This document shows, in pieces, positions 28,501 to 37,049 of a stretch of DNA of 64,000 bases. Each line of letters opens with the position of its first letter. Position 1 is the first letter of the stretch. The DNA lies in contig OY282607.1 in the NCBI GenBank assembly GCA_958298945.1, positions 77,120,868 through 77,184,867 on the forward strand. Reading direction: 5' to 3'. The notes beneath the pieces were generated by a model that saw only the letters and a program-made list of their open reading frames with translations, was not told the origin of the DNA and searched no databases. The DNA comes from Atherix ibis (taxonomy: Eukaryota; Arthropoda; Insecta; Diptera; Athericidae). A program made the translations under genes and the position numbers.

Positions 28501-31500
28501 CAGTTCAAATCGATCGAATTAATTGCAAAATGAAAATTTAATAAACCTTCAAAAAGTTGTTGGTAAATATTATTCTATAAACGATGAAGATCCAATATAA
28601 TAAAATTCTTGAAAAATCACACTGCTAAAGTTCATTAAAATCAAATCATAAATACTGCAAAAACACATCAATTCCATATCAAATATTTCTCCATATTGGA
28701 TTGTGTGATGAGAGTAAATAAATCTCAAAGTATTGCAGTTAAATTATTTTCTAGTTAAGCTGGAAATGATTGCTATTGAACCCAAATGACTGTCATAAAA
28801 ACAAAAGTTCTACTTGGGCTAAGAGCCACAATACAGACAGAAATGCAAAAATAAATAAAGGCATAAGTAATCGCTCTTCACTTGGAAATTCAATAAAATT
28901 TCATATCCTTTCTACAGATTTCATCGAGAACCAATAATATACGAATGGAAAATTGGCTTTGTTTATACAACAAATACTGTCAATATGTTATTTCCCTACA
29001 TAAATATGAACTAAAATATTCATCATAAGCTTGGAATACTTATTACGTATTATTCTTACAAAAGTCTACATAAAGTATTTTCATTTAATCCTATAATAAA
29101 AAAATTATAAAGAAGTTTTTACTATAGACAAAGTCAAGCTGATATATGCTTAAAAGGACTTATTTACATTATTAAAATATTTTCGAAAAATATGAATACA
29201 TTTTTCCTGAACATATATTAAATTTTATAAAGCTAAAATTATATACTGGTACTATTTATACATATTCTACAGTTTTATTTTATTTTTATACTTCAATATT
29301 GTGCGATCGACAGTACCAAAATGACGTCCTTGTGACTATTTTTTTGATATTGGTGAACAAAAAAGTCATACCGACTTCGATCAGGAGAATAGGGGGTTAG
29401 AATTCACTAACCATAAAAATCACTTTTTCGGACAAAAACTCTTCAATGTCCGATCTGATGTAAAGAATCCTTTTCTGTGCATTTCAAGGACCCCTGTCGG
29501 TCTAACCTCCTTTTTTATGAAGATTTTTTAATCGATGGTTTGACCTCCCTTTAGATAGATAGATAAATAGATATGATACAAGGAACCCTTTTTCTTAGCT
29601 CATTGTGGACATACACATATTTATTAACTTCAATGTCAATCGATGTACTGACGTCATAAGAAACCTAACGCGTTCCATATTTTCATCAGTTTTGGAAGTT
29701 GAAGGCCTCGCACGCTTTTCGGCCCTCCAATAAAATTGTATGCCATCGAAAATATTGTGCTCTTGATAAGGAATGTCTTCCATAGGTTATTGCAACTTTG
29801 GTAAGTTAAACTCATGGATTCACAAAGCTTAATAGAAACTTTGATAGTACATCGTTTCGTTGCTCCAAATTTCCGTGTTTCATTATTTGTAACGCACTAC
29901 AAAGACACAACTTCACTTATCACGGTCTATAGAGTCGCGTAGTTATAGGACGAGGTTGAAACTTGAAATGTAACATAGATGTCCATTTAAGGGGTTTGAG
30001 GGTTGGTCTAAGTTAAAAGCTATGAAAAAGTTTGCTGTATTGACAAATTGCGAAAAAAATTTCGCCCAATTTTCAACACCTATTCGATATGTTTTAATGT
30101 AGTTCTTTTTTACAAAATCCCCTATTTCAAAATTATTAATAATCTTAAATAGAAATGATTAATGTAGCCTGTCTGTTCTAATTATAACTAGTATAATTTT
30201 GTATCGGGTTATTGTCTTCGCTTCTAATCATCGGTCTGCCGCAGTTATCCTTATTTTTCGTGCATTTTATGGCAGCGTCATGAATCGTTTAGAAGGAGGC
30301 ACTATCATTATATTCCTTTTCGGCTGTGATCTCTGTCCAATATGGGTGTTTGTCCACAATTGGTTTTTCCCTCCAAAAGCTGATATTGGTATATGCAATC
30401 ATACATATTTTTAAAAAAATTAACAAAATTTTGTCTAACTCACAATAAGACGTTAAAAGTGGATGATTAGATAATATGGTTTCTAAAACATCAGTCATAA
30501 TCGTGTTAGTTAAAAATTTTGTTTGTGATTATACCATAGTATTTTTTGCTATTATATTACTACAAAAAATGTCCACCTAACACGAAAATAACACGAAGGC
30601 CAACGAAAAGACACTGAAAAGCTTTTTTAAAAAAATTTAAAAAAGGCATAGTAAAGAAAACTCCAGAAAAACATTATATTGTACTAAACAAAAATATCTT
30701 CTATGATATATTTATTAAACAGCTGTAAAATGGTAGGACTATACTTTTTAAACTATAAAATGGATAAATCGTTATAAAAGCACGTTTTGTAATTATACTT
30801 TTATACCATTCGCATACACTTTTAGGCAAACATTTTTACTGATATTACGAGTATATACTTTATTACATACGTATTACTTTATATTTAATTTGATTGATGT
30901 TCGGGAATAAAAAATTAAGCATATTTGTTTGAGATTTTTTTCAATACTAGTTTTCTTTAACCCAACACACACCCAACACATTTCTTATTGTAAAATGTGC
31001 ATAATATAAAAAAAACGTTTTTGTCCTTGAGTGCTCTAATTTATTATGCAGTAGTCTTGAGTTCAAACCCAGCTTGTGACATAGACGGAGTGCCTTTTGG
31101 TTGCCTGAGTTCTCGTGGTACTACTAGAAATTACATTACAAAATATAAAAATTAGCCTCAATTTATTTTTTGATATCTTATATACTAAATTATTTACTAA
31201 TTGAACGATATTTTTATTTCAAAGAAACATTCTTATGTTCAACACAATTTTGATAATTAAAATAACTTCATCTTCTCAAACTCGCACTTTACTCAGCCGA
31301 AAATAATGTTCTATTATTTATAATTATAATTGAAAATCATTTCAATTATTATTTCTCAGCTGAGAATAAATCTAACAGAAGAGCTTTTGTTCCAATTGAA
31401 TAATCCTTAACAAGATAATATAGACATTATACAATAATACATCAACCATTAGGTATTAGTTGTAGTTGTAAATTGCATAGTTACTTTAATCTAAATCATT

Positions 31501-32798
31501 TTATCACAGATTATTATTGAATCGGAATAAATAAATTTCATGAAAATACAATGACTCATTTTACTGAACATAATTAATAATAATTGAGAATTTAATGTGC
31601 TAATATTCTTCTTATTTGTAAGGATAATATTTTAAAAATAAACAATTTACTAAAATTCAGAGCTCAAGCTTATCGTATAATAAATCTGAAATAAATATAT
31701 TAAATAAAAAAAATTTACTTTTAATTAAATTTCTTAAATATCGACAAAATTAAATGATGGCAAAAAAAATTTAATTAAAAGAATTATTTTACAATTTATT
31801 TTACTTTTTATTAAATTGAATAATTTTGATTTTTAATAATTACAATATTGAATTCCTCTGATGGTCCGTAATGCAACGGGATACATTTTATTTTATTTAA
31901 TACAAGTGCGTATTCACAAATACACACTGACATTCGATCTAAAATTTTCAAAGTAAATTAAATAACTCTAGACCGGAAAAAGGAAATTCAATTTTAAGGA
32001 ACTCTACTTTGACCCTTGGGTGAAATATTCGGTCCTTAATTGGTGTTTTAATACTTTGTTAAAACGTGAAGATATTATTACGTCTCATCATTTCTATTTA
32101 AGCATGCAAATTCTTATTATATAAAATATTCTCGTTTTCTACTATATATAAATATACATTTATGTACAATACATAAATAAAATATAGGCAAAACATTAAG
32201 CATCCAAATAAATTTCAATCAAATTTTCATCAAGGATAATTTATTTTTGTTTCCTGATTTTTATCATAATTTTACCCTCGTTGCTCATCGTGGCGCATTT
32301 ATTTTTTCCATTCAATCAATCAATTTCTCTAGAAAAAATGTTTGTTCGTTTAGTTACTTGTATATACATACGCACAAATATAAGATTTTATGAATATATG
32401 CAAATCTTTTTCTCATTTTTATGAAAATGAAAAAGTTTGAAGTATTTTTTTTTCTGGCTTCTTTCCCTTTTTGTTTTATATTTCATATCAAATTTATTTT
32501 ACCCTCAAGGCTTGATTTGGTATCCTATTAAATTAAGCACTATTGAGTTATAAAATTAAAATTCTTTATTGAATTTCACTTTTGTATTCTAATTTCATAT
32601 TATGTTTCGTTCATTCTTTTTTCGATATATTTTATTACAGTACAACATCAAAAAGAAGGAGGAAATAGTTGAACAACAACCACAGGAGGAGCCAAATCCT
32701 TTGATGCGGAAAAAGAAGACACCCGAAGAGTTGGCGGCTGAAGCCGAGCAAGAGGATTTAGATGATTTTACAAGTACGTCCTTTATTTTAACATTTTT

Positions 32799-32829
<31 letters not shown>

Positions 32830-35800
32830 TTAAAAACTATATATGAACAGGCACAACAATTTTAAGAATACCATAAAACGTAGGATGACAATTTTCATAA
32901 AAAGCATTCTTAATTTCTTTTTTTTTAATTCATCTAACATTCTTTGTGCTGGCTTAATATCCTAAATAATCTAATTGTGTTAACTTTTTCTAAAGTTATG
33001 TACTCGTATATGTGTCGATATATATTCATGTAGTTAGTGCTATAAATTCATTAAAATATAAAAAAAGGGGAATGTTTTAAATCCTTTTTTTAAATATTTT
33101 GAAATATATTCTTTTTTTTGCATAACAAAATATTTCAATTAATATCCTTTAAAATGCGTAAGCATTGATACACTTTCAAATATATTCTCTAAATATTCTG
33201 GCACTTTAAAATGATATAGATTAATTATTGGAATTTAAATAAAATTTACACAATTATAAATTTTTAATATTAAGCCAAATTTAAGCGAAAGTATTTAACA
33301 TGCTTCCGAAATTATGCAAACCCAAATCTAAATTCTCCAGAACTGGCTCACCAAATGGAGAGTAATAGTGAATGGACGTAAATATGTCCACGTAACTTGT
33401 AAAAAAAAAATATTGTACAAAATACACTGAAGTTGGATTCCTAGAACTGATCTTAGATAAAAGATGAATATGAAACTCACTATCAAGATATAAAAGACTA
33501 CAACTAAACAGACGATACCGCCAAATAATTCGACTTCTAGACAAACGTTCTAAGCATCCTATACACAGCAAAGTACTCTTATACAATTCCCTACTGAAAC
33601 ATTTATAGACTTCCGGACTAGAACTCTGGACCTCTACTAAGTCTTCCAATTCCCATCGAATCCAATCCCTTCATCCAAAAATATTTCGTAATCCTATAGT
33701 CTCATTGGTTCATGATGTGACTGTGTCTCATTATAGAAAAATCCATTAATGTCTCTCCAATCATACTTATCCACTTTTTCAAGAGTTGTCCTCCCATTTC
33801 CTTTCCTAGAAACACTCAGCGATGGCCTAAGCATCAATGGTCCCACTATTTGCTAAAATAGTAAGCCTTAACTTACATTTACAAATGTGCATTCAAGCAG
33901 AACAAACTTTGATGGATGTTTACTTTCTATAATCGTTCACGTCAAAAATACCATTATTTAAATCTGCTTGTAAATAGTCAATATTGTAATTGTAAATATC
34001 TGTCAAATCATTAAATTATGACTATTTTTGAAAATCTTCTGAAAGTAAACGATTTTAAAAAAAAAATATATATATATATTTCAGTCCATCAAATCAATCA
34101 ATTGAATTTTTACGATATTTCTTTGGTTAGAGTACATTTTATAAAATTTGAAAAAATAAATTGCGTTTTTATATTTTTCTCATACATTTATTTTGCAACT
34201 TTCATAAAGTATCCTTAAATTTTCAAAAGGATTATGCTCCTTATTAAAAAAAAGCATAAGAATAGACAATATAAACTACCTGAAAAATTCCTAATATTGT
34301 ATATTAACATGTGTAAAAGTCTGCTTATTTAAAGGGCTTGCAAGGAATTTCATAATCCCAAATTCCATGAGATAGTTTTGTAAAATTCCTAGCACATTTA
34401 AATATTCCTATCTAAGTAACCTAAACATTTTTATAACATTTTTTGAATATTTATGTTAAAGATTTAAACAACACGATTCTAAAATTTCAAGAATTTACAA
34501 AATGCATTCTTCATATTTTTATATGTATATACAATTACTGAGAAAATATCTAGTATGATACTAGTATGATATATGAAGTAATATTTAAATAATGCACTAA
34601 TAATTTTAGAATATTGTCTGGTTAAATATGTTTATTAATTTGCAATACATTAGTTTTATATTTTTGATATTTATGCGCTGTGATAACATTTTAGAAGCTG
34701 AAATAAAAAATGATAATAATATAAACATTTATATGATACTAAGGATCACTGACTAGGGATGCTTTAATAATGTTTGTACTACCTATAATAATGATTTTGT
34801 TAGGACACACTTATTTTTAAAATACTATTGTATTTTATCCTTTAAATAGGATCTTAATAATGAAAGAATATTTTTTTTGTAAAAGTGATTATTCTCAAAA
34901 CTTTGAAAATACGTTTGGGGTCAATATAGAAAAGAAAATCAGTGCAAGTTTTAAAAAAGGAATTGGAATGATATTTTTACAACAATTTTATTTCATTTTT
35001 ATACATCAATGTTATCCTAGAGTCCCACAACGCAGTATCCTTGGTCCCATTTTATATCAATAATATTTATGCCCATGAAACCCCATCTAATCTTAATACT
35101 ATTATTGCTACTTATCTAGATGATACGTCTATACTTGCTATCCCTACTAATCCTGACAAAGCTTCCAACAATTTACAATACCATATCAACAACCTTCAAT
35201 CCTTAAGCTTTAAGAGATGTAGAGTGAGGGTAAATGAACAGAAAAGTGATCTTTCAGTCTTTGTCAAGGATAACCTATCCCTTTATACCTTAATAGCAAC
35301 ATGATTTCATAAAATGATAAAGTATATTATTTGGGATTTTACCTGGCCAATAAATTAACATGAAACTCTCATACTAGACTTAAAAAACTTGAAGCCACTA
35401 TACGTTACCTACAACTTCTTAGACTACTGGATAAATGCTCGAAACTAAAAATAAAAAGTAAACTTTTAATATACAATACAATTATAAAATCTATTTGGAC
35501 ATATGGAATTGGACTTTAGAGTTCAACGAAACGTTCCAATTCCTATAGTATCCAGGCCTTACAATCCACGATCCTCCGTAAACTTGTTGATAACCCCCTT
35601 TTATGTTCGTAACAACGCAATACATCGTGATCAAAACGTTCCCTGTGTTCAGGACCTGCGCATTTCTCGCTATCAAAAATTTCACTCCCGTTTATCGTAT
35701 CATCATAATCAACTTGTGAGAGAATTGTCCTGTATTGCCCTCACCGGAAACACTCATCGGAGACTTAAGAGAAAATGGCCTAGAGATGTTCTAGATGAAT

Positions 35801-36629
35801 CTAACCTCCGTTAGTTTTACTCCGACTTCATGATGCAGACAAAAAAAATGTTATCCGCTTTAAAATAGTTCCTTTGAATGAGTGGAGGCCTTGTTTCCAC
35901 TCTTCGTAGCTGTGCTACGTGGGCTTCAGCTAGAGACGCCTTCAGCTCCTCGGTTACACTCATTTGGATGTTATCGACATCAAAAAATTATGTTTTTGTC
36001 TTGGGGAGTGAAGTGTGTTGGTGCCTACAGTGTATGTGTACACTGTAATCAATTAAATCAATTAAATAATTATTATTTCTTATTTGCGAATTAAGTTAAT
36101 GAGATTATTAGTTCCTTAGTTTATTATATTTTATTATTACGGGAACACTCTTTCTCAATCTTTTAGGAACTTTTCCTATAACTTTCATATTACTCGGCAT
36201 TTTCATCAGTTTTTGATGTTGAAGGTCTAAGCGGAGTTCTTCTTCCACTGCTTCTCATCCCTCCAAAAATGCTTTATCGCACCCAAAACTTTGTGTACCT
36301 TGATTACGGATATTCACCGTTGGTTCGTTGCAACTTCGCATAAGTCAAACTCGAGCAGTCACAAAGCAACAAAAGCTAAGCACTTCCTTAAATATAATCA
36401 CCTTAGTATTCAGTATATGAATTATAATATTTTTAAAAGAAAGATAATTAGCATAAATTCATCATAACATTTATATATACAATATATATATATATATATA
36501 TAATAACGTCATTTTATTAAACATAAATATTTTTATTTTATTCTATTTTTTCCAGAGCTGAAAAATCAAATAGAAACACAGGTAAACGAGCTGAAAACCC
36601 AAATAGAGGGTAAATGCGTAATGCAGTGA
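16391..36629 (+). CDS. cpx: complexin, three 3' coding exons (5' exon outside window)
   Basis: This is a spliced gene: join(16391..16557, 32641..32773, 36556..36629). Complexin is a small, mostly helical cytosolic/presynaptic protein that binds assembled SNARE complexes, clamps spontaneous synaptic-vesicle fusion and promotes evoked release. The exons join in phase with consensus splice sites and give 123 residues: an acidic Gly/Asp start (AVGGDGGDDADDKEK), a charged accessory helix, the central SNARE-binding helix (KMEEEREKMRQ, then IRDKY across the first junction), the conserved EEPNPLMRKKKTPEELAAEAEQ stretch, and a C-terminal amphipathic helix ending CVMQ. Fly complexin is about 142 residues, so about 19 N-terminal residues (recalled as beginning MAAFIAKQMV) are missing; I did not find that exon in bases 1-16390. 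No frameshift or stop interrupts the exons, so the gene looks intact. Identification is very secure; the exon boundaries are secure from phase and splice sites. Confidence 0.97.
16990..17700 (-). pseudogene. mariner transposase relic, second lineage (DDDKIKAL/WVPHEL type)
   Basis: Minus-strand reading from 17665 downward: FTKFRASDFDLNGKPRVGGK, then TGVDDDKIKALI (DNA-binding domain), HLNKL, WVPHELKEVHLTERVNICD (17450-17395, the mariner WVPHEL motif), ITGDDKWIVCNNV (17345-17310, with the first catalytic Asp), QCGGILKVLCF (17225-17190), and finally YLPDLAPSDFH (17110-17075, the third catalytic Asp). The segment with the second Asp (HDNAxPH) is missing, replaced by a jump near 17150. Several frameshifts and stops are present. 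It is clearly a different mariner subfamily from copies A-E. It is inactive. Confidence 0.85.
17710..20780. other. AT-rich intronic DNA
   Basis: Only short chance frames occur. A small hairpin with 14-bp arms lies at about 19580-19608 (atttcgcaaataat and its inverse, spacer of three) and another imperfect one at 18515-18554. No transposon or RNA gene was recognised. Confidence 0.5.
20790..21598 (-). mobile_element. mariner element, internally deleted (copy C)
   Basis: The right terminal repeat ends at 21598 before TA and reads inward (minus strand) CAAGGTGTGGTCGAAAAATA. The left end (about 20790-20850) is eroded but shares ttggcaacaatt with copy B. Minus-strand frames give an LRKFFNIKN segment, then SFYRKKRFCW and VRVDFFYQNEKKPLE, the last resembling the PYSPDLAPCDFFLFPKLKKPL region around the third catalytic Asp. 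Central motifs WVPHEL and GDEKW are absent, as in copy B, and the length (about 810 bp) matches copy B. Several stops and frameshifts; non-autonomous. Confidence 0.75.
21600..22240. other. AT-rich intronic DNA
   Basis: No gene, RNA or repeat recognised. Confidence 0.45.
22248..22316. repeat. GC-rich hairpin (inverted repeat, arms about 27 nt)
   Basis: The left arm ends CTAGTAGGGAGTC and the right arm starts GACTCCCTAACGGAGTC; the outer parts GTCAAATTGACT and AGATTGACTTCC also pair with few mismatches, leaving a 13-nt loop. The motif GGAGTC or its inverse recurs five times. The arms are much richer in G+C than the surrounding intron. No coding, tRNA or transposon identity was recognised. Confidence 0.75.
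22320..24200. other. AT-rich intronic DNA
   Basis: No recognisable gene. A short hairpin (taccaag-tatcg-cttggta) sits at 23528-23546. Confidence 0.45.
24230..24300 (+). pseudogene. gypsy-type pol scrap (GLTGYxRKFIP motif)
   Basis: From 24231 the + strand reads GLTGYCRK, and after a single extra base continues FIPTRAKYARRNLFL. This matches the connection between reverse transcriptase and RNase H in Ty3/gypsy elements ([22 protein letters not shown]). The rest of the element is not recognisable and no LTRs were seen. A stop follows soon after. Confidence 0.5.
24305..25494. other. AT-rich intronic DNA
   Basis: Low-complexity A/T runs; nothing recognised. Confidence 0.45.
25497..25798. mobile_element. 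302-bp MITE with long terminal inverted repeats and TA target duplication
   Basis: The element is bounded by TA at 25495-25496 and 25799-25800. Its ends read CACAGTGTGCTCCAAAAATA (left) and, on the minus strand, CACGGTGTCTCCCAAAAATA (right). The similarity extends over about 65 bp, including CGAACT, CATACAACA and GCAGCGCCATCTATT in both arms. There is no coding frame. Length, long TIRs and TA duplication identify a non-autonomous Tc1/mariner-superfamily MITE. The arms differ by roughly one base in six, so it is not a very recent insertion. The autonomous partner is not identified in the window. Confidence 0.88.
26110..26425 (+). pseudogene. jockey-type LINE reverse-transcriptase fragment, very decayed
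   Basis: Frames on the + strand give LQNQIQ followed by CPYILMGVKYHMTLN, then GLNFDMEYTYNTLKIKIS and LQTGTLGLY. These line up in order with the post-catalytic RT region of jockey-clade elements (ITLNGxxIPxxxxxKYLGLxxDRRLTWKxHIxxK and the later IQLWG stretch). Many stops. It resembles the better copies at 33.3 and 35.0 kb but is more eroded. Confidence 0.4.
27360..27720. other. unassigned patch of moderate GC
   Basis: This stretch is less AT-rich than its neighbours and has T- and C-rich runs such as cacccaactaacc. Translations give only weak, frame-shifting hints (IDIPSIVEL on the +). It may be another LINE remnant, but I cannot support a family. Confidence 0.25.
27725..29265. other. AT-rich intronic DNA
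   Basis: No gene or repeat recognised. Confidence 0.45.
29270..29965 (-). mobile_element. mariner element, internally deleted (copy D)
   Basis: The minus strand from 29783 downward reads IPYQEHNIFDGIQFYWRAEK, then RPSTSKTDENMERVRFLMTS and VHRLTLKLI, an excellent match to the N-terminal DNA-binding domain and linker of mariner transposases. Further down come RSDIEEFLSEKVIF and a diverged PYSPD/DFFV region (about 29470-29340). WVPHEL and GDEKW motifs are absent, as in copies B and C. At the low-coordinate end it shares tttttatacttcaat with the other copies. Stops are present; it is non-functional. Confidence 0.78.
29970..30995. other. noncoding DNA with one unassigned patch
   Basis: Bases 30200-30500 are less AT-rich and have a 69-residue minus-strand frame (30498-30289) containing PYWTEITAEKEYNDSASF, but no family was recognised. 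The rest is AT-rich with no features. Confidence 0.35.
31025..31135 (+). repeat. possible tRNA-derived SINE fragment
   Basis: GAGTTCAAACCC at 31068-31079 matches the RNA polymerase III B box (GWTCRANNC). It sits in an island of normal composition that reads like the arms of a tRNA-derived SINE (TGAGTGCTCT upstream, AGCTTGTGACA downstream). A clear A box was not found, there is no cloverleaf, and no second copy was noticed in the window. Confidence 0.25.
31140..32630. other. AT-rich 3' part of the large complexin intron
   Basis: Nothing recognised besides the pyrimidine-rich acceptor region just before 32641. Confidence 0.5.
32641..32773 (+). CDS. cpx: complexin internal exon: end of central helix and conserved linker
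   Basis: The exon follows acceptor tttattacag and ends before donor GTACGT (32774). It has 44 whole codons plus one base (phase 1). It begins with Tyr, completing the IRDKY SNARE-binding motif, continues with NIKKKEEIVEQQPQ, then EEPNPLMRKKKTPEELAAEAEQ and EDLDDFT. As I recall, Drosophila has Ala-Ala where this gene has Gln-Gln after IVE and Glu where this has Asp in EDLDD, so the source is a different fly. An open frame runs on into the intron through a (TA)n tract, but the donor and the next exon show the real end. Confidence 0.96.
33320..33845 (+). pseudogene. jockey-type LINE reverse-transcriptase C-terminal fragment
   Basis: The + strand, with frame changes, reads KWRVIVNGRKYVHVTCKKK, LELILDKR, then YKRLQLNRRYRQIIRLLDKR, SKHPIHSKVLLYNSLLK and TSGLELWTSTKSSNSHRIQS. 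This is the thumb/post-RT region of jockey-clade LINEs (KWRIKVNxxKSxHVTF, YLGLxLDRRLTW, SKLLLYNxILKPIWTYGIQLWG). Its order and strand agree with the copy at 35.0 kb. A 122-residue minus-strand frame across it is only an antisense shadow. Catalytic residues are missing; dead. Confidence 0.75.
33850..34970. other. AT-rich intronic DNA
   Basis: Nothing recognised. Confidence 0.45.
34975..36370 (-). mobile_element. mariner element split by a LINE (copy E)
   Basis: The left end (34975-35017, with tttttatacatcaatg) and the part from 35847 onward together align to copy A: the minus strand from about 35985 reads VDNIQMSVTEELKA, the mariner C-terminal helix. After an AT-rich interruption at about 36020-36150, the N-terminal side resumes at 36170-36370 (ctgcttctcatccctccaaaaatgc, aligning to copies B and D). 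The jockey-type LINE at 35018-35846 sits between the two halves. No catalytic residue is intact. Confidence 0.72.
35018..35846 (+). mobile_element. 5'-truncated jockey-type LINE inserted in mariner copy E
   Basis: The insert is flanked by identical 10-bp target duplications, aatgttatcc, at 35008-35017 and 35847-35856, with an oligo(A) run just before the right one. The + strand encodes an RT C-terminal half: a VPQxSILGPILY-like start, YINNIYAHETPSNLNTIIAT, YLDDTSILAI (the catalytic box is FADD in active elements; here YLDD), NPDKASNNLQYHINNLQS, then KLEATIRYLQLLRLLDK, KLLIYNTIIKSIWTYGIGLW and RLKRKWPRDVLDESNLR before a stop. Several frameshifts (for example at about 35055 and 35290) and stops make it inactive. 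At 829 bp it is a typical truncated copy. Confidence 0.9.
36482..36502 (+). repeat. (TA)n microsatellite in the last complexin intron
   Basis: An uninterrupted TA tract of about 21 bases lies 54 bases before the CVMQ exon. Length changes here could affect the spacing of the branch point region. Confidence 0.85.
36556..36629 (+). CDS. cpx: complexin terminal exon with CVMQ CaaX tail
   Basis: After acceptor tccag, two bases complete a Lys codon; 23 more residues follow (LKNQIETQVNELKTQIEGKC, then VMQ) and a TGA at 36627-36629. The segment is an amphipathic helix ending in a CaaX box, Cys-Val-Met-Gln at 36615-36626, expected to be prenylated (Met/Gln endings favour farnesyl), which targets fly complexin to membranes. 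The Ile codon ATA at 36570-36572 and the Asn codon AAC at 36585-36587 match the Drosophila positions reported as A-to-I edited (I125 and N130 by fly numbering, from memory). Both are editable codons. Many AATAAA-like hexamers follow in the AT-rich 3' DNA, so the polyadenylation site cannot be picked. Confidence 0.96.
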
Positions 36630-36713
36630 TATGTCATTATAAAATATAATTTATATAACAACATAAAGCATATATAAATCCTCCTGAAGAAAAATAATTT
36701 AAAAAAATATACA

Positions 36714-36751
<38 letters not shown>

Positions 36752-36960
36752 ACATAAATAAATATATATATATATATAAATAAAATAATTTAAATGACTA
36801 ATAAAAAATATTAAAAAGAAAAAATTTCAACAAAAAAAATAGTTACAAAAAAGTTTGGGAAAAAATTACTATTATTTAGTAAAATGCGTTATTAGCCAGA
36901 AAGAGAAATATGGAAACCGAGTGATAATCAATATAATATACAACAATAAATTAATTAAAA
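36630..36960 (+). other. DNA between the CVMQ stop and the candidate alternative exon
   Basis: It is very AT-rich with a (TA)n tract at 36717-36747 and several AATAAA-like hexamers (for example near 36763). It is 3' UTR for the CVMQ isoform and would be intron for the alternative one. Confidence 0.5.
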
Positions 36961-36963
36961 TAG

Positions 36964-37043
36964 CAGCGTCTACCGAAAATAGTACCCGAAATCAATTCAA
37001 AATGGCCACCCATCGAGTGCATATTCATTTCGAACAAAACTGA
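36964..37043 (+). CDS. cpx: candidate alternative terminal exon of complexin (non-CaaX isoform)
   Basis: About 335 bases after the CVMQ stop there is a short open segment much richer in GC than its surroundings. Spliced after the phase-1 donor at 32774, an acceptor at tag/cag (36961-36966, a NAGNAG tandem) keeps the frame and adds Thr then ASTENSTRNQFKMATHRVHI and HFEQN before TGA (37041-37043). It has no CaaX box. A good donor, GTGAGT, follows at 37050. Drosophila has a second, non-prenylated complexin isoform made by swapping the terminal exon, with a PKA site reported at S126. By the same numbering the Ser in NST here would fall at 126 if the first AG is used. The polypyrimidine tract is weak and I cannot recall the fly protein sequence, so this is an inference from frame, composition and position. 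Confidence 0.5.
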
Positions 37044-37049
37044 TAAACT

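Larger units (their letters stand above)
16558..32640 (+). other. large complexin intron (16.1 kb, phase 0)
   Basis: The intron starts GTGAGT and ends tttattacag. It is filled with transposon remnants, listed separately: two deleted mariner copies of one family (20.8-21.6 and 29.3-30.0 kb), another mariner lineage (17.0-17.7 kb), a MITE (25.5 kb), a jockey-like fragment (26.1-26.4 kb) and a gypsy-like pol scrap (24.2 kb). A size inflated by repeats is normal for neuronal genes of large-genome flies. No internal exon of complexin was recognised in it. Confidence 0.9.
32774..36555 (+). other. complexin intron before the CVMQ exon (3.8 kb, phase 1)
   Basis: It begins GTACGT and ends tattttttccag. 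It contains a (TA)n tract at 32803-32829, a decayed jockey-type RT fragment (33.3-33.8 kb) and a mariner copy interrupted by a second jockey-type LINE (35.0-36.4 kb). An acceptor-like site at 34083 leads into an open frame, but its product has no resemblance to a complexin C-terminus. Confidence 0.88.

Noticed and set aside
33281..33649. 122-residue minus-strand frame
   Set aside because: The + strand here carries ordered jockey RT motifs; the minus frame is a shadow.
34083..34218. Possible alternative complexin exon after an acceptor-like site
   Set aside because: The in-frame translation is Phe/Ile-rich intron-like sequence with no amphipathic helix or complexin similarity.
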